Below are positions 32,214-41,223 of a DNA stretch of 47,331 nucleotides, in pieces (the first letter of the stretch is position 1; the number at the start of each line of letters is the position of its first letter). Origin of the DNA: Phycisphaerae bacterium (lineage in GTDB: Bacteria > Planctomycetota > Phycisphaerae > Phycisphaerales > SM1A02); assembly GCA_016795035.1 (NCBI GenBank), contig JAEUIT010000050.1, positions 1-47,331 on the forward strand, in the 5' to 3' direction. The notes under the pieces were generated by a model, which was not told where the DNA came from, ran no database searches, and saw only the letters and a program-made list of their open reading frames with translations. The translations under genes and the position numbers were made by a program.

Positions 32214-33956
32214 ATGGCGACGATCAATCCTGAAGAACTCAAGGGCCGACGCTTCGGCCGCGTCCTCACCAAGCTCGGAAAGGTCACCCGCGAGCAGGTG
32301 CACGAAGCACTTGCGCTCCAGCAGGGGGCCCGCAAGGGCGAGATGGTGGGCAAGCTTCTTGTCGACCTCGGCTACATCAAGCCGGAAGACATCAGCGAAG
32401 CCCTCGCCGGGCAGCAGGGCATGCGCTGGGTCCACGTCAAGGACCTGACGATCTCTGACGCCGCGATCGCGGCGCTCCCTGCGGAAACGGCGAACACCTA
32501 CGGCGTCATTCCGGTCGACTTCGATCCCCAATCGCGACGGCTCACGATCGCGATGAAGGACCCCGAGAACTTCAAGGCGGTCGACGACCTTCGCATGCTC
32601 ATGGGCTTCAAGGTGACCGCGGTGGTCGCCCCGGCCAACGAGATCGACGACGTCCTCCGCGCGAAGTTCGCGAACAAGACGACCTCGATGCAGGACGTCT
32701 ACGCCGAGGCGTCCAAGTCGGACGCCATCGCGGCCGTCGCGGGCCGCGGCGACTCGATCGACCTCTCGACCCTCGAGAGCGCCGCGAGCGACAATAAGGT
32801 CATCCAGCTCCTGAACGCGGTCCTCATGCAGGCGATCCGCGACAAGGCCTCGGACATCCACTTCGAGCCGTTCGAGAGCGAGTTCAAGATGCGGTACCGC
32901 ATCGACGGCGTGCTCTACGAAATGATCCCGCCGCCGAAGCAGCTCGCGCTCCCGATCGTGAGCCGCGTGAAGGTCATGGCGAAGCTCAACATCGCCGAAC
33001 GCCGCCTTCCGCAGGACGGCCGTATCGAACTTCACATCGGCGGCACGCCCATCGATCTCCGCGTTGCAGTCCTCCCGACGATGTTCGGCGAGTCGGTCGT
33101 CATGCGTGTGCTCGACCGTTCGAACGTCCAGCTGTCGCTCGACCGTATCGGCCTGCGCGACGACGACCTCGCCGTCACCCGCACGATCATCAATAAGCCC
33201 AACGGCATCGTCGTCGTGACCGGTCCGACCGGCTCGGGCAAGACGACCACGCTGTACGCCGCGCTCAACGAGCTCAACGAGCCGGACGTCAAGATCCTCA
33301 CCGCCGAGGACCCGGTCGAATACGACATCGAAGGCCTCATTCAGTGCCAGGTGAACACGGAGCAGGAACTCACGTTCGCCCGGTTGCTGCGTTCCTTCTT
33401 GCGTCAGGACCCCGACATCATCCTCGTCGGCGAAATCCGCGACCTTGAGACGGCGCAAATCGCCATCCAGGCGTCGCTCACCGGCCACTTGGTGTTCACG
33501 ACGTTGCACACCAACGACGCCCCCTCGTCCATCCTGCGTCTCGTCGACCTCGGCGTCGAGTCGTTCCTCCTGACCGCGACGATCGAAGCCATCGTCGCGC
33601 AGCGTCTCGTGCGCCGCATCTGCACGGGCTGCAAGGAAGAGTACGTCCCGACCGAGGAGCAGCTCCTCGAACTCGCGCTTCGTCCGCAGGACGTCGCGGG
33701 CCGCACGTTCTACCGCGGCCGCGGCTGCGATCGCTGCAACCGATCGGGCTACAAGGGCCGACTCGCCATCTTCGAAATCATGCGCATGGACGACGACCTG
33801 CGCGAGATGGTCATGCAGCAGGCGAGCACGTCGGTTCTCCGGGCCGAGGCCCGCAGGCGCGGCATGCGCACGCTTCGTGAGAGCGGTCTCCTCTCGATCT
33901 TCGAGAGCCAGACCACGATCGATGAGGTCGTCCGCGAGACGATCGTCGAAGACTGA
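32214..33956 (+). CDS. GspE/PilB-type assembly ATPase 2
   Basis: 580 residues. It powers pseudopilus assembly and heads the operon with gspF and the pseudopilins, so it is the likely cognate motor. The N-terminal GspE domain (about 1-150, GRRFGRVLTKLGKVTREQVHEAL) is followed by the ATPase: NIAERRLPQDGRIEL, Walker A GPTGSGKTTT at about 337, ITAEDPVEY-type Asp box as LTAEDPVEY, and Walker B LVGEIRDLET. The zinc site is CTGCKEE...GCDRCNRSG. It differs from gspE1 by lacking the S-V-D-x linker repeat. It starts at ATG 32214 with an AGAGAAG purine stretch upstream. A run of 13 C lies after the stop, before gspF. Confidence 0.95.
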   Translation: MATINPEELKGRRFGRVLTKLGKVTREQVHEALALQQGARKGEMVGKLLVDLGYIKPEDISEALAGQQGMRWVHVKDLTISDAAIAALPAETANTYGVIPVDFDPQSRRLTIAMKDPENFKAVDDLRMLMGFKVTAVVAPANEIDDVLRAKFANKTTSMQDVYAEASKSDAIAAVAGRGDSIDLSTLESAASDNKVIQLLNAVLMQAIRDKASDIHFEPFESEFKMRYRIDGVLYEMIPPPKQLALPIVSRVKVMAKLNIAERRLPQDGRIELHIGGTPIDLRVAVLPTMFGESVVMRVLDRSNVQLSLDRIGLRDDDLAVTRTIINKPNGIVVVTGPTGSGKTTTLYAALNELNEPDVKILTAEDPVEYDIEGLIQCQVNTEQELTFARLLRSFLRQDPDIILVGEIRDLETAQIAIQASLTGHLVFTTLHTNDAPSSILRLVDLGVESFLLTATIEAIVAQRLVRRICTGCKEEYVPTEEQLLELALRPQDVAGRTFYRGRGCDRCNRSGYKGRLAIFEIMRMDDDLREMVMQQASTSVLRAEARRRGMRTLRESGLLSIFESQTTIDEVVRETIVED

Positions 33957-33981
33957 TTCCGATCACGACCCACCCACCGAA

Positions 33982-33994
33982 CCCCCCCCCCCCC
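33982..33994 (+). repeat. C13 homopolymer between gspE2 and gspF
   Basis: Thirteen consecutive C residues lie 26 nt after the gspE2 stop and about 60 nt before gspF, followed by GCGACA hexamers. Such tracts slip readily during replication. Confidence 0.95.
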
Positions 33995-34052
33995 GAACCG
34001 CCACGCATACGACGGCGACAGCGACAGCGACTTACAGAAGGAAGCACCACCC

Positions 34053-35354
34053 ATGGCCACCTTTGCCTATGAGGCAATGAACTCCTCGGGAAAGCCCCAG
34101 AAGGGCACGATCGAGGCCGACACCAGCGAAGACGCGATGAAGAAGATCCGCGCGCAGGGCTTCTTCCCGACGTCGATCCGTGAGCAGAAGATCAAGGGTG
34201 GGGCAGGCGGCGGTGCCGGCGGCGCCGCGCCGCGCGAAGTGAAGAAGAAGAAGGGTCGCGGCATGACGATCGCGATCGGTCGCGTGCCCCTCAAGCGCAT
34301 GACGCTCTTCACGCGTCAGCTCTCGACGCTGCAGGACGCAGGCCTTCCGCTCCTTCGCTCGCTCCAGATTCTCGAGCAGCAGCAGCGCCCGGGTCTCCTC
34401 AAGTCGATCCTGGGCGGCGTCTGCGAAGACGTCGAAGGCGGCACCACGCTTTCGGACGCGATGGCCAAGCACCCGAAGGCGTTCGATCGCCTCTACGTGA
34501 AGATGGTCAACGCCGGCGAAATCGGCGGTGTGTTGGACGTCATCCTTCAGCGTCTCGCCGACTTCATGGAGAAGGGGCAGCGTCTCCGTCGGCGCATCAA
34601 GGGCGCGCTCATCTATCCGACCGTCGTCATCACGATCGCGATCCTGATCGTGACCGGCATCATGTATTACGTCATCCCGAAGTTCCAGGAGATCTTCAAC
34701 GACTTCGACGTGAAGCTCCCGAGCCTCACGATCTTCCTCGTCACCGCGTCGAAGTGGGTCGCCGGACAGTCGTCCAAGGATCAGACGATCCCGGGCGCCA
34801 TCTGGATCATCAGCGCTCCGATCCTCATATTCATATTCTTCAAGCTGATACGAAAGACCGGGTTCGGCAGGGCATGGACAGACATCTTGCTCCTGAAGAT
34901 CCCAGTCATCGGCGGCTTGGTGAAGAAGAGTTCGATCGCCCGCTTCACGCGAACGCTCGGCACGCTCATCTCGGCAGGCGTTCCGATTCTCGAAGCGATC
35001 AACATCACCAAGGACACGTCGGGCAACTACGTGTTTGAACGGGCGCTCGCGAAGGTCCACGACTCGATCCGCGAAGGCGACACGTTCGCCAACCCGCTGC
35101 GCGAGTCGAAAGTCTGCGACTCGATCGTCGTCAACATGATCGACGTCGGCGAAGAGACCGGTGACCTCGACGTGATGCTGATGAAGATCGCCGACAACTA
35201 CGACGAAGAAGTCGACGTCGCGGTCGCCAGCCTCCTGTCGCTCCTCGAGCCGTTCATGGTCGTCATCCTCGGCGGCATCGTCGGCGCGATCGTGTTGGCC
35301 CTCTTCTTGCCGCTCGTCTCGATGATCGAAAGCGTCGCCGGCCAGAAGACGTGA
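34053..35354 (+). CDS. GspF/PilC inner-membrane platform protein
   Basis: 433 residues. It couples the ATPase hexamer to pseudopilin assembly in the inner membrane. The N-terminus (FAYEAMNSSGKPQKGTIEADT) is the typical GspF start. Two T2SSF domains follow: TLFTRQLSTLQDAGLPLLRSLQILE and the second one, IARFTRTLGTLISAGVPILEAINIT. Membrane segments lie at about residues 185-210, 250-270 and 400-425. The inserted loop GGAGGGAGGAAPREVKKKKG is Gly/Lys-rich. The SD is GAAGGA 12 bases before the ATG. Codons 255-280 use ATA, AGG, CGA, GCA, ACA and CCA, all rare elsewhere in the gene. Confidence 0.96.
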   Translation: MATFAYEAMNSSGKPQKGTIEADTSEDAMKKIRAQGFFPTSIREQKIKGGAGGGAGGAAPREVKKKKGRGMTIAIGRVPLKRMTLFTRQLSTLQDAGLPLLRSLQILEQQQRPGLLKSILGGVCEDVEGGTTLSDAMAKHPKAFDRLYVKMVNAGEIGGVLDVILQRLADFMEKGQRLRRRIKGALIYPTVVITIAILIVTGIMYYVIPKFQEIFNDFDVKLPSLTIFLVTASKWVAGQSSKDQTIPGAIWIISAPILIFIFFKLIRKTGFGRAWTDILLLKIPVIGGLVKKSSIARFTRTLGTLISAGVPILEAINITKDTSGNYVFERALAKVHDSIREGDTFANPLRESKVCDSIVVNMIDVGEETGDLDVMLMKIADNYDEEVDVAVASLLSLLEPFMVVILGGIVGAIVLALFLPLVSMIESVAGQKT

Positions 35355-35376
35355 TCGCGTTTCATTCGGTTTGAAC

Positions 35377-35411
35377 GGGCGCCGTCGCGACGGCGGCGGC
35401 GCCCGACTTTT
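35377..35411 (+). terminator. Hairpin plus TTTT between gspF and the first pseudopilin
   Basis: GGGCGCCG and CGGCGCCC (8 bp) enclose the perfect palindrome CCGTCGCGACGG, partly overlapping, and are followed by GACTTTT. It stands 11 nt before the pseudopilin start codon. It could be a partial terminator that sets expression of the G-K genes relative to gspF. Confidence 0.45.
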
Positions 35412-35422
35412 AGGAACTCTCC

Positions 35423-36586
35423 ATGCTCCACGTTGCAAACGACCCTCAGCGACGGCCCACTTCGCGACGACCTCGACTCCTTGGTCGACGCCGCGGGTTC
35501 TCGATCGTCGAACTGCTGGTGGTCGTCGCGATCATCGTGGCGCTTCTCTCGATCCTGATCGTCGCCCTCGGTCTCGCGGCCAAGCGTGCGACGGCCGCGA
35601 ACACGCAGTTCCTTCTCGGCTCGATCACGAAGGGCGTCGAAGCGTTCAAGGCCGACATGGGATACCTGCCGCCGGTCCTCGGCCGCAATCCCGCGAGCGG
35701 CGCCCCCGCGCCGTCGACCGGCATCGGCCTCGCACGCGACTTCGTGCCGCCGCCGCGTTGGCTCGTCGATCCGATCACCGGCGAACCGACCCCGGCGTCG
35801 ATCGCCGCGTTGCAGGACTGGTACTCCTACACCTCGATCGCCGAGTACCTCCTCGGGTATGGCGATCGATTCGCCGACGGCTACGGCGCGATGGGCACGC
35901 TGCCCGCTCCGTCCGGCACGCCGGGTGCGAAGGAAACGCCGCTCCTCGGCATGCGTTCCCCCGGATCGGACGGCGTGTGGGGCGCGGTGAACTCACCGCT
36001 CAACGGCGCTGCGGGCGCGAACGGACGCTTCGCCTTCCGCAACGTCGGCGGCTTCGCGGCCACGAACGCGTCGGCCGGCAACGCCACGGTCCTCTCGGGC
36101 AAAGTCTCGGGCCCGTACCTCGAACTCAAGGACGACGCGCTCCTCGGCGGCATCACCGGGTTCGACGCGGCGGGCGAGCCGATCGTCGTGCGCCCAGGCG
36201 AAGTCACGAACTTCGACGCGCTGCCCAAGGTCGTCCTCGACTACTGGGGCAACCCGATCCACTACTACCGACGGCCGTTCACCGTTGCAGGCACTCCCTC
36301 GGGCAACTTCTGGTCGTCGCTCAACTCGGCCGATCCGAAGACGTTCGAATCCGAGTCCGTGAACCGCGACCTGGGCGATCTCATCGCCCTCCGTCCCTTC
36401 GAGTTCAAGCCCGGCGAAGACGCGGTCGGCGTGCCCGACGCCGATGGCGACACCGCGACACTTGGCCGCTTCAAGGCTGCGTCGTTCGCCGTGATGTCGC
36501 GCGGCCCGGACCGTGCGTGGGAGAAGAATCGCCGTCGCGGCGGCGACATCCCGAACCGTGACAACCTCGTGGAGGTGGGCCAGTGA
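35423..36586 (+). CDS. Type II secretion pseudopilin, GspG-like 1
   Basis: 387 residues. A prepilin with a 25-residue leader, RRRG|FSIVELLVVVAIIVALL; cleavage is after Gly25 and Glu is at +5 (residue 30). The mature part is long for GspG (usually about 140). It has the GspG-like late motif DYWGNPIHYYRR and repeated low-complexity Gly/Ser parts. The first gene after gspF in the G-H-I-J-K order is normally the major pseudopilin, so this is assigned GspG-like. A second G-like gene overlaps by 4 nt (GTGA). A hairpin-TTTT stands just upstream. Confidence 0.88.
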   Translation: MLHVANDPQRRPTSRRPRLLGRRRGFSIVELLVVVAIIVALLSILIVALGLAAKRATAANTQFLLGSITKGVEAFKADMGYLPPVLGRNPASGAPAPSTGIGLARDFVPPPRWLVDPITGEPTPASIAALQDWYSYTSIAEYLLGYGDRFADGYGAMGTLPAPSGTPGAKETPLLGMRSPGSDGVWGAVNSPLNGAAGANGRFAFRNVGGFAATNASAGNATVLSGKVSGPYLELKDDALLGGITGFDAAGEPIVVRPGEVTNFDALPKVVLDYWGNPIHYYRRPFTVAGTPSGNFWSSLNSADPKTFESESVNRDLGDLIALRPFEFKPGEDAVGVPDADGDTATLGRFKAASFAVMSRGPDRAWEKNRRRGGDIPNRDNLVEVGQ

Positions 36587-37341
36587 ACGTGACTCGCAAG
36601 ACGACTCCTGCAACGCGGAGAGCGTTCACGCTCGTCGAGCTCATGATCGTGATCGCGATCATCGTGATCCTCATCGGCCTCGTCCTCGCCGTGTCGACCG
36701 CGCTCCTGCGGAAGAGCGAAGAGCGCGTGACCCGCGCCGTCATGCAGAACCTCGACCTCGCCGCGAAGGAGTGGGAGCGTCAGGTCGATCGTCCGGTGAC
36801 CTTCCAGCACGCGACCACGGAAGTCGGTGCGTGGGATGTCCCGTTCAATCCGACGCTCACCTCCGCCTCGAACCCGAGCTGGCCGGCGGCCGAGGGCACG
36901 CTGCCCGTCCCCTACAACTCCACGTTGCGGGCGCAGCGGACCGTCTGGTACCTCGACCTCATCTCGCAGCAGGCGACGGTGCGCGACATCCTCGCGAAGA
37001 TCCCCGAAGACAACTATCGCCGCATCCGGACGACCGCCGCGAACCCCGTCTACTTCACGCTCCGCGAAGTGCTCGACGGCTGGGGCAATCCGATTCTCGC
37101 GGTCTTCCCCGGTCGCCTTTGGGGCACCGGTTCGAACGCGTCCGGTCCGATCGTGGATCCGTCGCCCGCCGACATCGACGGCACGATTCGCTGCCAGCAG
37201 GAGATCGACGTCCTCGGAGCCGCGAACGTCGTGAACGCGCAGTGCCGCAATCGCCAGGTGATCTTCGTGAGCGCCGGCCCTGACGGCGACATCACGACGG
37301 GCGCCGACAACATCTATTCCTACGGGGAGGATTCGCAATGA
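36583..37341 (+). CDS. Pseudopilin, GspG/GspH-like 2
   Basis: 252 residues from GTG 36583, which overlaps the previous stop by 4 nt; GGAGG lies 7 bases before it. The prepilin leader ends RRA|FTLVELMIVIAIIVILIGLVL. The residue at -1 is Ala, not the usual Gly, though PilD-type peptidases can tolerate Ala. Glu is at +5. The mature part has VYFTLREVLDGWGNPILAVF, again with a D-x-W-G-N-P-I motif like the preceding gene, which suggests duplication. A 4-nt overlap (ATGA) with the next gene points to coupled translation. Confidence 0.86.
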   Translation: MNVTRKTTPATRRAFTLVELMIVIAIIVILIGLVLAVSTALLRKSEERVTRAVMQNLDLAAKEWERQVDRPVTFQHATTEVGAWDVPFNPTLTSASNPSWPAAEGTLPVPYNSTLRAQRTVWYLDLISQQATVRDILAKIPEDNYRRIRTTAANPVYFTLREVLDGWGNPILAVFPGRLWGTGSNASGPIVDPSPADIDGTIRCQQEIDVLGAANVVNAQCRNRQVIFVSAGPDGDITTGADNIYSYGEDSQ

Positions 37342-38255
37342 GCGTCCGGAACTCCTCGACTGCGGCACGCGAGGCGCGCCGCGGCTTCACGCTGACCGAA
37401 CTCCTCGTCGTCATGGGCGTCCTCGCCGTGCTCGCGGTCCTCACCGCGGTCGGCGTGCGCAAGATCAGCCGCGAGTCGCGCGTCGCAAGCGGCGTGAACT
37501 CGGTGACGAGCATCTTGGGCGCCGCACGGGCGCTCGCGATCCGCGAGAACGACGTCGTCGTCGTCGCCTTCCGTCCGATCTGGGACGTGACCAATCGCCA
37601 GAAGCCGCAGCAGACCGAAGCGGTCGTCGCGCGCTGGAGCGGCGAGCGTTCGTACTTCGCGGGCGGCGGCTCGAACGCGAATGTCGCCGATCGCTTCTAC
37701 GTCGTGAACGAAGTGCCGCCGATCCGTCTTCCGGCCGGCATCAAGGTTGCGGGCCCGCTGTACGAGTTCGGCAACGACGACATCTGGGTCACGCAGCCCG
37801 AGATGACGCAGCTCAATCCGACCTGCAAGGAAGCCATCGACTACAGCCGCATGGTCGCCGTGATGTTCGCGCCCGATGGCTCGCTCGTCACCCGCAACCC
37901 GCGCTCGTCGGCAGGGGACTCGAAGGTCTACATCGACTTCAACCGCAAGGACCTTTCGCCTGCGGACAACGACCCGCAAGACGTCCTCGCGGGCGGCTGC
38001 GCCAATCCCGGCAGCAACTTCCAGCTCTACTGGATGCAGGACGACGTCGAAGACGAGTCGAACCTGACGGTCGTGCCGTTCCTCGCCGTCTACGACGACC
38101 GCGCGGCGCGCGACAACCGATCGCTCGACTGGTCGGCCGCGGCCAACATGCTGCTCGAACTCAACGGGCCGCAAGGCTTCATCACGACGAACGCCGACCG
38201 CATTCACTTCAATCGCTACACCGGTGTGGCGGAAACGCAAGGACAAGATCAATGA
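37338..38255 (+). CDS. Minor pseudopilin, GspH/FimT-like
   Basis: 305 residues. The leader is ARRG|FTLTELLVVMGVLAVLAVLTAVG, with Glu at +5 (residue 21). The following helix runs into SILGAARALAIRENDVVVVAFRP, the 'ARxxAIrrn' signature of GspH/FimT minor pilins. The rest is probably a beta-rich head. It overlaps the previous stop by 4 nt (ATGA at 37338) and is itself overlapped by the next gene. GGGGAGG precedes the ATG. In T2SS, H sits near the pseudopilus tip and binds the I-J-K complex. Confidence 0.88.
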   Translation: MSVRNSSTAAREARRGFTLTELLVVMGVLAVLAVLTAVGVRKISRESRVASGVNSVTSILGAARALAIRENDVVVVAFRPIWDVTNRQKPQQTEAVVARWSGERSYFAGGGSNANVADRFYVVNEVPPIRLPAGIKVAGPLYEFGNDDIWVTQPEMTQLNPTCKEAIDYSRMVAVMFAPDGSLVTRNPRSSAGDSKVYIDFNRKDLSPADNDPQDVLAGGCANPGSNFQLYWMQDDVEDESNLTVVPFLAVYDDRAARDNRSLDWSAAANMLLELNGPQGFITTNADRIHFNRYTGVAETQGQDQ

Positions 38256-39502
38256 CCCGCGTCCACACGCCGCAATCTCTTCGCTGGGGTCGCGGGCGCC
38301 GCGGCTTCTCGCTCGTCGAAGTGCTGCTCGCCGTCTTCATCCTCGGCATCGGCGTCATCTCGATCGCGGCGATCTTCCCCGCCGGCATCTCGCTTCAGCG
38401 ACAGTCGAATGACGACACGCTCGGCCCGGTCGTCGCGTCGAACGCGCTCGGCATCCTGCGCTCGCGCGTCACCCAAGAGGACTTCGGCGCCTTCTCCGAC
38501 TTCAACCCGAACGTCGCGCCGTACGCGCTCGAGACGCCGCTTTCGAACAACCAGCCGGTGCTGACGATCCAAGGCGACTGGCCTTGGATGCGTCCTGGCG
38601 TGATCTTCGACGACTCGTCGACGCCCGCGATCGACGAAGGCGCGATCGACATCTTCAGCCATGAGGCGACGCGCAAGGGCTTCGGCATTCCCGGAGCGAC
38701 CGCGTTGCAGACGGCGACCGAGATGCCGAACGGCTGGCCGGGAAATCAGCCGCAGAAGTCTCTCTACGGCATCCCGTACAACCCGACGCGCTATTACGTC
38801 GCCCGCCCCAGCGATGCGGTCTTCACGCAGGACTCTTGGCAGCGTGCGTTCCCCGAACCCCGCGTGATCATCACGCAGCGCGAGCGCTACTGGCCCATGA
38901 TCGCGAACGCGATCACGGCCACGACCGAGCGCCCGCAATACGTGTGGGACTGCATGTTCCGCCGCTTCCAGGGGCGCGTGCAGGTCGCAGTGTTCGTGTA
39001 CCGCGTGAACACCGAAGGCTCGTCGAAGCTCTACTCCCTCGCGCCGGCGAATCCGCTCAACTCGGCGGCCGGTGCGCCGCTCGATCCGGCGCGGCCGCCG
39101 ATGCCGGTCTTCTATCTGCCGCCCGTCGCCGGGCCGAGCATCTGGAAGGCGCAGACGCCGCCGACCGATCCGTCGATCATTCCCGGCACGACGCCTGGCT
39201 CGGCGCTTGACCTGACGAAGCCCGCCTTCCAATGGCAGTTGCCGGGGCAGTGGATGCTCGATCAGAACGCGGTCATTCACCGCGTCCTCGCCGGTCGTCG
39301 CAACACGACCGACGGCCCGGTGCGCCTCGCGCGTCCGGTGCCGGTCCAGGCGCTGAGCTCCGTGATGGGCTACCGCGCGTCGACTCCTGCGGGCGACGCT
39401 GACACGCTCTCCCGCGCGATCTGGCAGGCGTGGTTCGTGCCCGCTCGCGACAACAACGGCGTGGCGCTCACGCCGGTCTACATCTTGGTGGAGGATCTTT
39501 GA
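38252..39502 (+). CDS. Minor pseudopilin, GspI/PilV-like
   Basis: 416 residues. The leader is GRRG|FSLVEVLLAVFILGIGVISIAAIFPAG, with Glu at +5 (residue 23). The 'EVLxAxxILxIGxxxxA' pattern is typical of GspI and PilV. The globular part is long and Pro/Ala-rich, without a recognised domain. A 4-nt overlap (ATGA) with the H-like gene and a 1-nt overlap (TGATG) with the next gene continue the coupled chain. In the canonical system I pairs with J and K at the fibre tip. Confidence 0.88.
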   Translation: MTRVHTPQSLRWGRGRRGFSLVEVLLAVFILGIGVISIAAIFPAGISLQRQSNDDTLGPVVASNALGILRSRVTQEDFGAFSDFNPNVAPYALETPLSNNQPVLTIQGDWPWMRPGVIFDDSSTPAIDEGAIDIFSHEATRKGFGIPGATALQTATEMPNGWPGNQPQKSLYGIPYNPTRYYVARPSDAVFTQDSWQRAFPEPRVIITQRERYWPMIANAITATTERPQYVWDCMFRRFQGRVQVAVFVYRVNTEGSSKLYSLAPANPLNSAAGAPLDPARPPMPVFYLPPVAGPSIWKAQTPPTDPSIIPGTTPGSALDLTKPAFQWQLPGQWMLDQNAVIHRVLAGRRNTTDGPVRLARPVPVQALSSVMGYRASTPAGDADTLSRAIWQAWFVPARDNNGVALTPVYILVEDL

Positions 39503-41130
39503 TGTCTCTCGCGCACCCCACCATACGAGCGGCTCGCCTCGCACGTCGCGCCTCCGTTGAGCGCCGCGGCTTCACGCTCACCGAACTCCTCGTTGCAATC
39601 GGCGTCCTCGTCGTCGTGATCGTCGCGACGGCGCGCATCTTCGGCACCGTCGCGAAGGTGACTGGCGCCGGCGAAGCGAACGCGAACCTGTTGCAGTCGG
39701 CGCAGGCGATCGAGCGTCAGTTCCGCGACGACATCTATCGCATCTCGCGCGACGGCTACCTCGTGATCGAGAGTATCGCCGTCGCGAACAACGTGAACGG
39801 CGCGGGCGCACCGCTTCTCAATCCGCAGTTGCCGCCGAACGCAATCCTGCGCGCCGATCGCCTCGTCTTCTTCGTCGACGGTCCGACGAGCTCGACGCAG
39901 TTCGCCGGCTCGCAGCAGCTCGAGATCGCCGCCGGCGCCTCCGGCGAGCGCAAGTATTCGATCCCGAATCCCCAAGCCGGCGCGACCCGCGTCTACTGGG
40001 GCCATGGCGTGCAGGTGCCTGCCGTGAAGCGCGACTCCACGCTCGCGCAAGCGGATCCCTTCCCCGAACTCTCGAACCAGCGCGGCCTCTATCCGTGGAC
40101 GTTCGACTTCAATAATGACGGCCCCGACCTCTCCATGCAGAAGTGGGACACGGGCACCTTCGTGAAGGACGTCAACGGCACGCAGCCGAGCGCGTCGTCG
40201 TGGATCCTCGCGCGACAGCCGATCCTTCTCGCCGACGACGGCGTGAACGGCTTCCTCTTCTACAACCGCGTCAATCCGTCGTCGCCCGACAACCCGCCGT
40301 CGAACAATCGCAAGAACTCGACCCGCTACCTCTGGGCCGACGATCCGACCGGCAGCGGCAACACCTACGACCCGGGTCCGATGTCGTCGCGCGTCGACAT
40401 CTCCGGCCACACGCTCGACAAGCTTCGCGCCGACGTCACGAACTTCGGCGCGAACGGCATCGGCCCGACGCGCTCGAACATGCTTCGGGTCCTCAACAAT
40501 CCGGCGTCGCCGTTTCCGATGCGCTTTCCGCGCGTCGAGAACGTCGCGCCGAGCATGAACCGCGCCGATCAGATGCTCACGAACCCCGCGATCGCGCTCG
40601 GCTGCTCGTCGTTCGCGGTCGAGTGGACCTGGGACGACGGCACGGGCCGTGTGATCGACCCGTCCACCGGACAGCCCGTCGATCCGACTCCCGCCAATCC
40701 CAACTCGGGCGACGAGTGGGTCGGCCTGCACTACGTCTCGAACGAGCAGCCGTGGTTCGGCATGCCGAACGTCGAGCGCAACGTGTTGCCGCTCTCGAGC
40801 GCGTTTGTCTACGACGGCTCGTGCGGCCAGCCCGGCACCGACTGGGGCTGCATCGGAGCTCCGATCTATCCGCAAGTGATCGAAGGCACGCCGGTCACGC
40901 AAAGCTATGCAGGCATGCCTGGCGTTGTCGTGTACCGCGCGGTGTTTGGCTATAACCGCGATCGCGCCTACGTCGAGAATCCGACCACCGGCGTGCGCGT
41001 CGTCTCGCCAGACGTTGGCTACACGCCCTGGCCGACGGCGCTCCGCATCACCATGACCTTGACCGATCCGCTCCAGCGGTTCGCTGAAGGACGCACATTC
41101 CAGTTCGTCGTCGATCTTCCGCGCCGCTGA
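39502..41130 (+). CDS. Minor pseudopilin, GspJ/PilW-like
   Basis: 542 residues, against about 200 in classical GspJ. ATG 39502 shares one base with the previous stop and has GGAGG before it. The leader is ERRG|FTLTELLVAIGVLVVVIVATARIFG, with Glu at +5 (residue 28). The following helix, LLQSAQAIERQFRDDIYRISRDG, is the J-type continuation. The large head has Asn/Pro-rich loops and a DGTGRVID... stretch, with no recognised enzyme motif. A 93-nt gap separates it from the giant K-like gene, whereas all other joints in the operon overlap. Confidence 0.88.
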   Translation: MSLAHPTIRAARLARRASVERRGFTLTELLVAIGVLVVVIVATARIFGTVAKVTGAGEANANLLQSAQAIERQFRDDIYRISRDGYLVIESIAVANNVNGAGAPLLNPQLPPNAILRADRLVFFVDGPTSSTQFAGSQQLEIAAGASGERKYSIPNPQAGATRVYWGHGVQVPAVKRDSTLAQADPFPELSNQRGLYPWTFDFNNDGPDLSMQKWDTGTFVKDVNGTQPSASSWILARQPILLADDGVNGFLFYNRVNPSSPDNPPSNNRKNSTRYLWADDPTGSGNTYDPGPMSSRVDISGHTLDKLRADVTNFGANGIGPTRSNMLRVLNNPASPFPMRFPRVENVAPSMNRADQMLTNPAIALGCSSFAVEWTWDDGTGRVIDPSTGQPVDPTPANPNSGDEWVGLHYVSNEQPWFGMPNVERNVLPLSSAFVYDGSCGQPGTDWGCIGAPIYPQVIEGTPVTQSYAGMPGVVVYRAVFGYNRDRAYVENPTTGVRVVSPDVGYTPWPTALRITMTLTDPLQRFAEGRTFQFVVDLPRR

Positions 41131-41223
41131 GCGCGCTCGAGATCGCGTTACGTCATACATCCGTCACGTTAGAGATCGGCTCGCCGGAATAGGTTCGGCG
41201 GACCCACCCCGAAGGGGCGCACC

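Noticed and set aside
31546..32448. Possible 300-residue protein upstream of gspE2
   Set aside because: It overlaps the gspE2 start in another frame, has Pro/Arg/Ser-rich composition, no SD and no recognisable domain.
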